A stretch of 64,000 nucleotides of DNA, taken from contig NZ_JARULD010000001.1 of NCBI RefSeq assembly GCF_029688735.1, forward strand, positions 372,001 through 436,000, read 5' to 3'. Shown one piece after another: positions 25,392-33,668 of this stretch (positions within the stretch are counted from its first letter, which is position 1; the number at the start of each line of letters is the position of its first letter). The notes beneath the pieces were generated by a model, which was not told the origin of the DNA, made no database searches, and worked only from the letters and a program-made list of their open reading frames with translations. Both the position numbers and the translations under genes were made by a program. The DNA comes from Qipengyuania flavescens (GTDB lineage: Bacteria; Pseudomonadota; Alphaproteobacteria; Sphingomonadales; Sphingomonadaceae).

Positions 25392-26577
25392 CCGCCTGCC
25401 CGATGCCGATTGGACGAAGCGTGAGGACCTCGGCCAGTTGGTCGAGGCGCTGGGTGCCACCAGCATGCGCTGGGTCGGCGGCTGCGTGCGCGATACCATG
25501 CTCGGCATCGCGCCGCACGATATCGACTGCGCTACGACCCATCGACCCGGCACGGTAATCGACAAATGCCGCGCGGCGGGCATCCGCACCGTCCCGACCG
25601 GCATCGACCATGGCACGATCACCGCGATCCTCGATGGCGGACCGGTCGAGGTGACCACTTTGCGCCGCGACGTATCCACCGATGGCCGCCGCGCGACCGT
25701 GGCCTTCGCCGACGACTGGCGCGAAGACGCCGCACGGCGCGATTTCACCATCAATGCGCTCTACGCCCATCCCGAGACGCTGGAGCTGGACGATTATTTC
25801 GGCGGCCTTGCCGATCTTTCGGCGCGGCGCGTGCGCTTCATCGGCGATGCGCGTGAACGGATCCGCGAGGACCATTTGCGGATCCTGCGCTATTTCCGTT
25901 TCCAGGCACGCTTCGGCGATGCGCTGGACGACGAAGCTATCGCCGCCTGCGAGGAACTGGCGGCAACGCTCAAGGGCTTAAGCCGCGAGCGGGTGGCAAT
26001 GGAACTGCTCGCCATCCTCTCGCTCCCCCATCCGGTCGCAACGGTGCAGCTGATGGAGAAGCTGGGCGTGCTCGGCGTCGTGTTGCCGGAAGCGCACCGC
26101 AACGAGATCGTCTGTCTGATTGCGCTCGTCGCGAGCGAGGCCGCGCATGGCCACGCGCCCGAGGGCATCAGAAGGCTTGCAGCATTGATCCCGCCGATCC
26201 CGACCATAGCGGAGGCGGTCGCGGCGCGGCTCCGGCTGTCGAAAGCCCAGCGCGTCCGGCTGGTCTGTGCAGCCGAACGCAAACCCGCCGATGTCGATGC
26301 GCCGAGGGTACTGGCCTATCGCGAAGGCACCGACTGCGCGATCGATCGCCTGCTCCTGTCCGGAGCAAGTACCGAGACGTTGGCGGGCTGGGAGATACCC
26401 GAACTACCGCTGAAGGGTGGCGAAATCGTCGCACGAGGTGTCGGCGCCGGCCCGGAAGTCGCTCGCATCCTGAGAGCCGTGGAAACCCGCTGGATCGGCG
26501 AGGAATTTCCCGATCGCGACCGCGTGGAAGAGCTGCTTTCCGAAGAACTGGTACGGCGCGAAAAGCCTTCAGCCTAG
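25384..26577 (+). CDS. cca: CCA tRNA nucleotidyltransferase / poly(A) polymerase family
   Basis: A 397-residue class II nucleotidyltransferase that adds or repairs the CCA end of tRNAs (poly(A) polymerase is the alternative in this family). N-terminal catalytic motif WVGGCVRDTMLG with the metal-binding Asp pair in HDIDCATT, then RRDVSTDGR, RRDFTINAL and the RNA-binding motif REDHLRILRYFRFQARFG. The tRNA gene in this window already encodes CCA, so a repair role is reasonable. Third gene of the DUF1285-Nudix-cca operon. Confidence 0.92.
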   Translation: MADRLPDADWTKREDLGQLVEALGATSMRWVGGCVRDTMLGIAPHDIDCATTHRPGTVIDKCRAAGIRTVPTGIDHGTITAILDGGPVEVTTLRRDVSTDGRRATVAFADDWREDAARRDFTINALYAHPETLELDDYFGGLADLSARRVRFIGDARERIREDHLRILRYFRFQARFGDALDDEAIAACEELAATLKGLSRERVAMELLAILSLPHPVATVQLMEKLGVLGVVLPEAHRNEIVCLIALVASEAAHGHAPEGIRRLAALIPPIPTIAEAVAARLRLSKAQRVRLVCAAERKPADVDAPRVLAYREGTDCAIDRLLLSGASTETLAGWEIPELPLKGGEIVARGVGAGPEVARILRAVETRWIGEEFPDRDRVEELLSEELVRREKPSA

Positions 26578-26778
26578 CTTAAGCTGCACTGCACCATAAA
26601 GACCCTGCATTTGCCACTTTTGGCCGAATGTGCCATGAGGCAACCGCGTCCCACTGGGGCTCGGCGGGTTGTGCAACTGCGAAAGGTTGCTCGCCCTTTT
26701 CCATTTTAGGCGGCTTCGATGCGCGTTGGCGCGTGGCGGAACCGTATGTTTCGAAAACCAAGTCTTGGAGTTGATTAT

Positions 26779-27315
26779 ATGAAATTCGCGAAGCTGGCCG
26801 TTGCCGCCGTCGCTCTTGCCGCCACCCCTGCCCTCGCCAACGAGCAGGTCGTCGCCGGTGCCACCGTTTACGGCCCGCAGGGCGGCGAAGTCGGCACCAT
26901 CGTGGCTGTCGAAAACGGCCAGGCCGTGCTCGACACCGGCAAGCACAAGGTTCCGCTCGCCGTGAACATGTATGGCGAAGGCGAAACCGGCCCGACGATC
27001 ACTGTCACCAAGGTACAGATCAACGACATGGTCGACGCGCAGCTCGCCGAAGCCGCTGCCAAGCGCGATGCCGCGCTGACGGTCGGCGCCGAAGCCATGG
27101 CTGCGGATCACGCGCCGCTGGGCACAGTCGTCGAAGTCGATGGCGACAATGTCGTGATCGCTCGCGGCGGTGACGAAGCCAACAAGGTCACGCTGCTGCG
27201 CTCGCACTTCGATGCGACCGACCACGGCCTGATGGCCCGCCTGACGAACGCGCAGATCGATGCCGCCATGTCGCAGGCCGCTGCACCCGCGGAGGGCGAC
27301 ACCGCTGGCGAATAA
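26779..27315 (+). CDS. Exported hypothetical protein
   Basis: 178 residues with signal peptide MKFAKLAVAAVALAATPALA and a mature part of short beta-rich repeats: VAGATVYGPQGGEVGTIVAV and then PLGTVVEVDGDNVVIARG, which look like two related half-domains similar in rhythm to PRC-barrel or KOW strands. The C-terminus is Ala-rich and charged. Function unknown; typical of abundant small periplasmic proteins of erythrobacters. ATG 26779 has GGAG 10 bp upstream. A strong terminator follows. Confidence 0.8.
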   Translation: MKFAKLAVAAVALAATPALANEQVVAGATVYGPQGGEVGTIVAVENGQAVLDTGKHKVPLAVNMYGEGETGPTITVTKVQINDMVDAQLAEAAAKRDAALTVGAEAMAADHAPLGTVVEVDGDNVVIARGGDEANKVTLLRSHFDATDHGLMARLTNAQIDAAMSQAAAPAEGDTAGE

Positions 27316-27350
27316 CGCCGAATACCGACCCTTTCGGGATCGAAAATTAA

Positions 27351-27383
27351 AACCGGAAGCGCGGGAGGGCGCTTCCGGTTTTT
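27351..27383 (+). terminator. Rho-independent terminator after the exported hypothetical gene
   Basis: 12-bp perfect stem AACCGGAAGCGC / GCGCTTCCGGTT (27351-27362 with 27369-27380), 6-nt loop GGGAGG, T-tract through 27383. It lies 35 bp after the stop codon; the A-tract on the left would let it also act on the convergent parC transcript. Confidence 0.93.
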
Positions 27384-27391
27384 GTTTATGT

Positions 27392-27426
27392 AGCGCGCGG
27401 AAAGCGCATCTGCGCTTCCTTGGGCG
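27392..27426. repeat. Solo hairpin remnant of the three-hairpin element
   Basis: GGAAAGCGC-ATCT-GCGCTTCC with flanks GCGCGC before and TTGGGC after. It closely matches the reverse complement of the right hairpin of copy 2 (52904-52932: TGCGTGC, GGAAAGCGC, ATCC, GCGCTTTCC, TTGGC), with one base lost from a stem. The long central palindrome is missing, so this is a half or decayed copy between two convergent genes. Confidence 0.65.
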
Positions 27427-27447
27427 GCAGGCGCACTTAAAGAAACT

Positions 27448-29742
27448 CTAGAAACGATTATCCCGCGGGAAACCCTGCGGCGGCAGCCGGCCCGCACCGC
27501 CGCGCGCGACTTTCCATTGCCACATCTCGGTTTCGGTGCGGGTGCGGTCGCCCTTGCCGCCCATCGTCCAGCTGAGGCCGTCCTCCAGCTTGAAGGTCGT
27601 GGCATCGGACAACCCGCCATCGCGGTAGTTCTGCAGTTTGACGCCTTGCCCCTTCGCGAGATCGGGCAGTTCCTCGAGGTTGAATACGACGAGCTTCCGA
27701 TTGTCGCCGACCACCGCGACATGATCGTGTCCTTTGAGGATCGGCCGCGCGACGGCGAGCTTCGCATCGCCCTTCAGATTGACGACCTGCCGCCCTTTTC
27801 GCGTTTCGGCGAGGATGTCGTCGGTGGTGGCGGCGAAGCCCTTGCCCGTGGTCGCCGCTAGCAGCAGGCGCTGTCCCGGTCGGTGGACGATCACCGACAC
27901 GATCTGCGCCGCGGCATCGATGTCGAGCGTGTTGCGCACCGGCTCGCCGAACCCGCGTGCGCCGGGCAGCTTGTCTGCGCCGAGCGTGAGGAAGCGCCCG
28001 TCGTCGCCCGCCAGCAGCAGCTTGTCGGTCGTCTGCGCGTGCAGCACGAAGGCGGGCCCGTCGCCTTCCTTGAACTTGAAGTCCTGCTCCAGATCGACAT
28101 GGCCCTTGGCGGCGCGGATCCAGCCCTTCTGCGAGAGGATCACCGTCAGTGGCTCCTTCTCGATCATCGCATCCATGCTGAACTCGACCGCGGGCGCGGC
28201 TTCGGCAATGGTCGTGCGGCGACGGCCGAGATCGGTATCCTCCGCATATTCCTTGCGCAGTGCATTGAGGTCGCGCTTCAGCCGTGTGCGCTGGCGGGCG
28301 GGCGAGCCGAGCAGCTTTTCGAGTTCCTCCTGCTCTTTCAGCAGATCGTCGCGCTCTTCGCGAAGCTGCATCTCTTCCAGCTTGCGTAAACTCCGCAGGC
28401 GCATGTTGAGGATCGCTTCGGCCTGCCGGTCGGTGAGCTTGAACTCCTCCATCATCACGGCCTTTGGCTCATCCTCGGTGCGGATGATCTCGATCACGCG
28501 GTCGAGGTTGAGGAAGGCGATGATATAGCCTTCGACCAGCTCCAGCCGCCGGGCGATCTGGTCGAGCCTATGCTGGCTGCGGCGTTGGAGGATGTCGATC
28601 TGGCTGGCGATCCAGTTGTCCAGCAGCTCTTTCAGCCCCATCACCATCGGCGTGCGTGTGCGATCGAGCACGTTGAGGTTGAGGCCGAAGCGCGTTTCCA
28701 GATCGGTCAGCTTGTATAGGCTTTCCTTGAGCAGTTCCGGATCGACATTGCGGCTGCGCGGTACGAGCACGAGCCGGATGTTCTCATCGCTCTCGTCGCG
28801 CACGTCTTCCAGGATCGGCAGCTTCTTGTCGGCGATCAGCTGGGCGATCTGCTCGATCAGCTTGCCCTTCTGCACCTGGTAGGGGATCTCGCTGACGACC
28901 AGCTGCCATTGCCCGCCGCCGAGCCGCTCGATACCCGCATCCCGGTCCTCCGCCTTGTCCGCCTCGGCTGCGTGGAAGCGGCCGCGCACGCGGAAAGACC
29001 CGCGCCCGGTCTCGTAGGCATGGCTGATCGTGTCGGCACTTTCCGGCACCACGCCACCGGTGGCGAAGTCCGGGCCCTTGAACAGCTCCATCAGTCGCGC
29101 ATGCTCGACATGTGGATTGTCGATCACTTCCAGCGTTGCATCGACGATCTCGGCGACATTGTGGCTGGGGATATTCGTCGCCATGCCGACTGCAATCCCG
29201 CTGGCGCCATTGGCGAGCAGGTTGGGGAAGAGGCCCGGCATGATCTCCGGCTCTTCTTCCTCGTTATTGTAGGTCGGGATGAAATCGACTGTGCCCGCGT
29301 CGAGGCCTTCCATCAGGCGCATGGCCGTCCTGGTAAGGCGGGCTTCGGTGTAGCGGTAGGCCGCGGCATTATCGCCGTCGATATTGCCGAAGTTCCCCTG
29401 CCCCTCGACCAACGGATAGCGCAGGGCAAAATCCTGCGCGAGGCGGACCATGGCTTCATAGGCCGCGGTATCGCCATGCGGATGGTATTTGCCGATAACT
29501 TCGCCGACCACGCGGGCCGACTTCTTGAACCCGCTGGCGGGGTCTAGCTTCAGCTGGCGCATCGTCCAGAGCAGGCGGCGGTGAACCGGCTTCAACCCGT
29601 CACGCAGGTCGGGCAGCGAACGCGCAGTGATCGTGCTCAGCGCGTAGACGAGATAGCGCTCGGACAGCGCGGAATCGAAGGGTGCATCGACGATGGCATC
29701 GAAGGGATCGGCGCCGGAATCGTCCAGTTCGGAAGTGGCCAT
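27448..29742 (-). CDS. parC: DNA topoisomerase IV subunit A
   Basis: A 764-residue type IIA topoisomerase subunit that separates daughter chromosomes. The catalytic Tyr131 lies in AAYRYTEARLTRTA. The quinolone-determining region reads GKYHPHGDTAAYEA (84-97), with Thr92 and Glu96 at the positions equivalent to E. coli Ser80 and Glu84. The coiled-coil tower (about 370-500) and a C-terminal beta-propeller follow. The shorter propeller and lack of a canonical GyrA box, with the start MATSELDDSGADPFDAIVDA, fit ParC rather than GyrA. parE is not in the window. The divergent PfpI gene starts 99 bp away. Confidence 0.93.
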   Translation of the reverse strand: MATSELDDSGADPFDAIVDAPFDSALSERYLVYALSTITARSLPDLRDGLKPVHRRLLWTMRQLKLDPASGFKKSARVVGEVIGKYHPHGDTAAYEAMVRLAQDFALRYPLVEGQGNFGNIDGDNAAAYRYTEARLTRTAMRLMEGLDAGTVDFIPTYNNEEEEPEIMPGLFPNLLANGASGIAVGMATNIPSHNVAEIVDATLEVIDNPHVEHARLMELFKGPDFATGGVVPESADTISHAYETGRGSFRVRGRFHAAEADKAEDRDAGIERLGGGQWQLVVSEIPYQVQKGKLIEQIAQLIADKKLPILEDVRDESDENIRLVLVPRSRNVDPELLKESLYKLTDLETRFGLNLNVLDRTRTPMVMGLKELLDNWIASQIDILQRRSQHRLDQIARRLELVEGYIIAFLNLDRVIEIIRTEDEPKAVMMEEFKLTDRQAEAILNMRLRSLRKLEEMQLREERDDLLKEQEELEKLLGSPARQRTRLKRDLNALRKEYAEDTDLGRRRTTIAEAAPAVEFSMDAMIEKEPLTVILSQKGWIRAAKGHVDLEQDFKFKEGDGPAFVLHAQTTDKLLLAGDDGRFLTLGADKLPGARGFGEPVRNTLDIDAAAQIVSVIVHRPGQRLLLAATTGKGFAATTDDILAETRKGRQVVNLKGDAKLAVARPILKGHDHVAVVGDNRKLVVFNLEELPDLAKGQGVKLQNYRDGGLSDATTFKLEDGLSWTMGGKGDRTRTETEMWQWKVARGGAGRLPPQGFPRDNRF

Positions 29743-29782
29743 AACACCCGCCCTACCAGAGCCACGCTTCGCCTGTCAGCAC

Positions 29783-29808
29783 GGAACGGTGCGTCATCCC
29801 CACACGTT
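29783..29808 (+). promoter_or_regulatory. EcfG-type (general stress) promoter before the PfpI gene
   Basis: GGAAC at 29783-29787 and CGTT at 29805-29808, separated by 17 bp: an exact match to the known alphaproteobacterial EcfG consensus GGAAC-N16/17-CGTT. It lies 33 bp before the ATG at 29841, leaving a normal short leader. Confidence 0.75.
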
Positions 29809-29840
29809 GGCATGGCATACACATATTACGGAGATAACTT

Positions 29841-30398
29841 ATGACAAAACGCATCATGATCCTCGCCACCGACGGTTTCGAACAGTCCGAACTGATGAAG
29901 CCGAAGGCCAACCTCGAAGACGCCGGTTTCGAGACCACTGTCGTGAGTCTCGAAAAGGGCGAGATCAAGGGCTGGGACCAGAAAGACTGGGGCAAAAGCG
30001 TCAGCGTAGACAAGACGGTCGATGAAGTGTCCGACTGTTCTAGCTATGACGCCCTTCTCCTGCCGGGCGGCCAAATTAATCCGGACATCCTCCGCATGAA
30101 CGAGCGCGCCGTCACGATCGTCCGCGAGTTCAACGTGGCGGGCAAGCCGATTGCCGCGATCTGCCACGCACCGTGGTTGCTTGCGGAAGCGGATATCGTG
30201 AAGGGCAAGACTGTCACGTCGTGGCCCTCGATCCGCACCGACCTGAAGAATGCGGGCGCAAATGTGGTCGACCAGGAAGCAGCCATCGATGGCAATCTGA
30301 TTACCAGCCGTAATCCGGACGACATTCCGGCATTCAGCAAGGCCCTCATCGAAATGCTCGGCGCAAGCGCCGAAAAGCGCGAGATGGAAACCGCCTAA
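29841..30398 (+). CDS. DJ-1/PfpI family protein (type 1 glutamine amidotransferase fold)
   Basis: 185 residues. The PfpI subfamily elements are Glu15 in DGFEQSEL and the nucleophile elbow AICHAPW with Cys108 and His109. The proteins are variously described as peptidases, glyoxalases or deglycases that deal with carbonyl stress. No signal peptide, so cytoplasmic. An EcfG-type promoter lies directly upstream, and a strong terminator downstream, so this is a single-gene stress transcript. Highly acidic/basic soluble composition is normal for the family. The biochemical activity remains uncertain. Confidence 0.92.
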   Translation: MTKRIMILATDGFEQSELMKPKANLEDAGFETTVVSLEKGEIKGWDQKDWGKSVSVDKTVDEVSDCSSYDALLLPGGQINPDILRMNERAVTIVREFNVAGKPIAAICHAPWLLAEADIVKGKTVTSWPSIRTDLKNAGANVVDQEAAIDGNLITSRNPDDIPAFSKALIEMLGASAEKREMETA

Positions 30399-30425
30399 CT
30401 CCACTCTAAATTAAAACGAGCTTGG

Positions 30426-30463
30426 AAGCCCTGCCGCAGCGATGCGGCGGGGCTTTCGTTTTT
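30426..30463 (+). terminator. Rho-independent terminator after the PfpI gene
   Basis: 13-bp stem with one T-G wobble (30426-30438 with 30443-30455), GCGA tetraloop, and a T-rich tail TCGTTTTT. It lies 27 bp after the stop codon. Confidence 0.9.
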
Positions 30464-30578
30464 CCAACCAACTGCGCTTGCCACGCGTTCGATATGTTGT
30501 CCCATTACCTCTGTGTTTAGATTGTGTTCAGATAATGGCATAAATAAGGCGGTCTGGGCGGACGGAGTGAAGAGCGAA

Positions 30579-31601
30579 ATGCAAAGGAAACTATTTACCG
30601 CAATTTCGGCTGTCGCGTTACTGACGGCTTGTGGCGAAAACTCGGACCAACAAGCCGTCACTGAACGGGTGACTACAGTCGATGTCGAAGCTGCTGCCGA
30701 GGCTCCACAGGCCGATTTCGGCTTCATGGAACCGATGCCGCAGAATGCGCCGCCGCCGACTGCCGCACCCCCGCCTCCTCCCCCGCCCGCCATGGACCGC
30801 GCTGGCCCGCCCGAGCCGGGCGAGTCCATCGGCAATGCCGGCGGCACCATTGCCGTCGGCATGCCGCAGGTCGCCTACACCTTTGCCTACGGCTTTCGCG
30901 TTCCGGCCGATACGATCCGCCCGCTGCAGGAACGCCACGCCGATATGTGCGAGGCCAAGGGGCCGCAGACCTGTCGCATCGTCTCGATGAACCAGGGCGA
31001 GCAGGAAGGCGACTATGCCTATGGCAGTCTGACCATCGCCGTGCGCAGCAGCGAAGCGCGCACCTTCGGCAAAGCGCTGACGGCCGCGACCGGCCGGATG
31101 GAAGGCGAGCTGGTGTCCTCTTCCATAGAGGGCGAGGATCTGTCCAAATCGATCGTCGATACCGAAGCGCGGCTGCAAGCCCGCACGGTCCTGCGCGATC
31201 GTCTGATGGACGTGCTGCGCAACCGCCGCGGGACTGTCTCCGAGCTGGTCGCTGCAGAACGCGGCGTGGCGCAGGTCAACGAAGAGATCGACCAGGCGCG
31301 CAGTTGGCTCACGGAAATGCGCGCCCGCGTCGCTTTCAGCACGATAACGGTCGAGTATCAGGCCGGCGCCCCGGTCGAAGGCGGCTTTGCCGAACCGATC
31401 CGAAGCGCATGGGGCTCGCTGGCATCTTTGCTCGGCAATATGATCGCCGTCTTGATGATCCTGCTGACAGTCGTGCTGCCGCTGGGCCTGCTCGTCTGGC
31501 TGGCCGTCCGCCTATGGAAGCGCACCGGCCTGTCGACCGGCATCGGTGACGATGGCTGGCGGCCCGCGCGCGATGGCGAACCCCAGCCGGCGAGCGACTG
31601 A
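30579..31601 (+). CDS. DUF4349 domain lipoprotein
   Basis: 340 residues: lipoprotein signal with lipobox LTAC (Cys18), a Pro-rich linker (PPPTAAPPPPPPPA, about 51-64), a DUF4349 domain (about 90-280) with the coiled region EARLQARTVLRDRLMDVL and the AERGVAQVNEEIDQARSWL helix, then a membrane helix near the end (LLGNMIAVLMILLTVVLPLG). Function unknown; DUF4349 proteins are envelope proteins. ATG 30579 is chosen for the signal. The MscS channel gene follows 40 bp later, so the two probably form an operon acting in the envelope. Confidence 0.88.
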   Translation: MQRKLFTAISAVALLTACGENSDQQAVTERVTTVDVEAAAEAPQADFGFMEPMPQNAPPPTAAPPPPPPPAMDRAGPPEPGESIGNAGGTIAVGMPQVAYTFAYGFRVPADTIRPLQERHADMCEAKGPQTCRIVSMNQGEQEGDYAYGSLTIAVRSSEARTFGKALTAATGRMEGELVSSSIEGEDLSKSIVDTEARLQARTVLRDRLMDVLRNRRGTVSELVAAERGVAQVNEEIDQARSWLTEMRARVAFSTITVEYQAGAPVEGGFAEPIRSAWGSLASLLGNMIAVLMILLTVVLPLGLLVWLAVRLWKRTGLSTGIGDDGWRPARDGEPQPASD

Positions 31602-31617
31602 GGGCCCGGACCCATGG

Positions 31618-31640
31618 CCCCGCTCGTGCATTGAGCGGGG
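31618..31640 (+). promoter_or_regulatory. Hairpin covering the ribosome binding site of the MscS gene
   Basis: CCCCGCTC (31618-31625) pairs with GAGCGGGG (31633-31640) around a 7-nt loop. The right arm is the only Shine-Dalgarno-like sequence and ends one base before the ATG at 31642. The stem would hide it unless ribosomes from the upstream gene open it. Confidence 0.4.
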
Positions 31641-31641
31641 C

Positions 31642-33342
31642 ATGGGGAACAGAATTCTGCAACAAATCGCGCTGCTTATCGCAGCCCTTTCCGCTGCCAT
31701 CGCCGGACCTGCGCTGGCCCAGTCCGGGCGCCAGGTGGCGCAGGATTCCTCGCCCTATGTCTACGAAGTCGAAACGCTGCAGAACGGCGGCGGGGCAGCG
31801 AGCCCGTTAGAACTCGATACGCCCATGGGCCTCATGGAAAGCTTCATGGCCGCCGGCGAGCGCGGGGAATGGGAGCGGGCTTCGGCTGCGCTCGACCTCG
31901 CCAATGTCGATCGGTCGGCGAATGCGGATTCGCCGCAGGATCTTTCGGCTAAGCTCTACGACCTGCTTCACCGGACGGTCGCGATCGACTGGGCCTCGCT
32001 CCCCGACCGCCCCGATGCCGTCGACACGACCACGACGAGCAAGGATCCGATGGCCGGCGCGCCGCGCCGCTCGATCGTGATCGGCTACCTGGAAGTCGAA
32101 AACCGGACCGTCCCGATCAGGATCGCGCGCGTGCAGGCGCCCGGAAGCGAGCCCCTGTGGGTGTTCAGCCGCCAGAGCGTCGCCAATGTGCCGCAGCTTT
32201 ATTCCATCTACGGACCGAGCAAGTTCGAGGAGGCTCTGCCCGCGCCGCTGCGCAAGCAGGCCTTCTGGACGCTCGCTTGGTGGGAAGTGATCGCCCTGCC
32301 GCTGATCCTGCTGGTCGCTGCCTTTGCCGCCGCCCTTACCTATTTCGCGATCAATCGCTGGCGGCACCGGCTGGACGAGGACACCAAGCTCTACGGCATC
32401 CTCCAGGCGGTGCACCTGCCGGCGACCCTGCTCGCATTTGCCGGCACTTTCGCGCTTGTCCGGACCACGTTCTTCCGCCTCTCCGGGCCGGTAAAGGATT
32501 TGCTCGATCCGCTGCAGCTGGTGCTCATCCTCGCGGCGATCATCGGGATTGCGCTCTCGGTCATCGACTATCTGTTCGACTTCGCCACCTCGCGCCGGAC
32601 GGACAAGCTCGAAGCGGCGGAAAACAATGCGGATCGCAACTTCTATACGAAGATGAGCGCGATCAGGCGGATCGTCACCGCCTTGCTGCTGCTGGCCGGG
32701 ATCGGCTTCCTGCTGGTGGCCAGCAATATCTCGAACACGCTCGGCTTCTCGATCATCGCCTCGGCAGGCGTGATCGGTCTTGTGCTGGTATTCGCCGCCC
32801 GCAAGGTGCTGGGCGACATCATGTCCAGCGTGCAGATCGCTTTCGCTCAGACCGCACGGATCGGCGATGCGATCTATTATTGCGGGCAATGGTGCTATGT
32901 CGAGAAGATCGGCTTCACCCATTTGCGCCTGCGGACCTGGGACGAGCGGCGGGTGATCGCGCCGCTCGGCGATTTCACAAGCGACAGTTTCGAGAACTGG
33001 ACCAAGCAGGACCCGAGCCTGATGATGCATGTCGAGCTGGAACTGGACAATCGCGCCGATGTCGACGCGCTGCGCGAACCGTTCCGCGAGTTCGTGCAGA
33101 GGGACGATGATGTGATCCATCCAGACGAAGCGGTTTGCGAAGTGATCTCGCAGAATGCGCGGGCTATGACAGTGCGCTTCATGGTGAGGGCCGAGGATCC
33201 GAAGACAGGCTGGAGCATGCATTGCCGCCTGCGCGAACACATGCTCGCCGCCGCCTCCCGCCTCGATGCTGCCGCCGATCACGAACCCGCTCCCGCCTTC
33301 CTCCCGCGCGAACGCGAAGTGCGGATGGACGCGGAAGGCTAG
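31642..33342 (+). CDS. Mechanosensitive ion channel family protein (MscS type)
   Basis: 566 residues with signal peptide (about 1-26), a large periplasmic N-terminal domain (27-205), membrane helices at about 214-236, 251-275, 288-310 and 352-372, and the pore helix with the Gly/Ala pattern SAGVIGLVLVFAARKVLGDI, followed by the beta domain (QIAFAQTARIGDAIYYCGQW) and the C-terminal MscS domain. It would release solutes during osmotic downshock. It is longer than E. coli MscS and nearer to the MscK/YbdG-style forms. Probably co-transcribed with the DUF4349 lipoprotein; its start is covered by a hairpin. Confidence 0.9.
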   Translation: MGNRILQQIALLIAALSAAIAGPALAQSGRQVAQDSSPYVYEVETLQNGGGAASPLELDTPMGLMESFMAAGERGEWERASAALDLANVDRSANADSPQDLSAKLYDLLHRTVAIDWASLPDRPDAVDTTTTSKDPMAGAPRRSIVIGYLEVENRTVPIRIARVQAPGSEPLWVFSRQSVANVPQLYSIYGPSKFEEALPAPLRKQAFWTLAWWEVIALPLILLVAAFAAALTYFAINRWRHRLDEDTKLYGILQAVHLPATLLAFAGTFALVRTTFFRLSGPVKDLLDPLQLVLILAAIIGIALSVIDYLFDFATSRRTDKLEAAENNADRNFYTKMSAIRRIVTALLLLAGIGFLLVASNISNTLGFSIIASAGVIGLVLVFAARKVLGDIMSSVQIAFAQTARIGDAIYYCGQWCYVEKIGFTHLRLRTWDERRVIAPLGDFTSDSFENWTKQDPSLMMHVELELDNRADVDALREPFREFVQRDDDVIHPDEAVCEVISQNARAMTVRFMVRAEDPKTGWSMHCRLREHMLAAASRLDAAADHEPAPAFLPREREVRMDAEG

Positions 33343-33668
33343 AACCGCCGCATATCGTGGCTTTCGGCGGGGATCGACACCGCCAGCCCGTCGAGCGCTT
33401 CGGTCAGGTCGATCTGGCAGGAGAGCCGGCTGGTCCGCGCGACGCCTGCTGCAAGGTCGAGCATGTCCTCTTCCTCCTCGCTGGCTTCGTCGAGCCGGTC
33501 GAACCATTCGGGTGCGACGATGACGTGGCAGGTGGAGCAGGCCATCTGACCCTCGCACGTTCCTTCCAGCGGAAGGCCGGCGGCCTGGGCAACGCGCAAC
33601 AGGTTGTCGCCCGGCTCGCACTCGGCGATGACGATCTCGCCCTTTGATTTCGTGAATTCGACCTTCAC
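33339..33668 (-). CDS. 2Fe-2S ferredoxin, adrenodoxin type
   Basis: 109 residues starting at GTG 33668, which overlaps the stop of the cysteine desulfurase gene (GTGA). Cluster ligands Cys38, Cys44, Cys47 and Cys84 are in the C-x5-C-x2-C-x36-C spacing of vertebrate/ISC-type ferredoxins (GTCEGQMACSTCHVI and LSCQ). Such ferredoxins supply electrons for iron-sulfur cluster assembly or cytochromes P450. Its translational coupling to a cysteine desulfurase supports a role in Fe-S assembly. Its stop overlaps that of the convergent MscS gene (33339-33342). Confidence 0.92.
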   Translation of the reverse strand: MKVEFTKSKGEIVIAECEPGDNLLRVAQAAGLPLEGTCEGQMACSTCHVIVAPEWFDRLDEASEEEEDMLDLAAGVARTSRLSCQIDLTEALDGLAVSIPAESHDMRRF

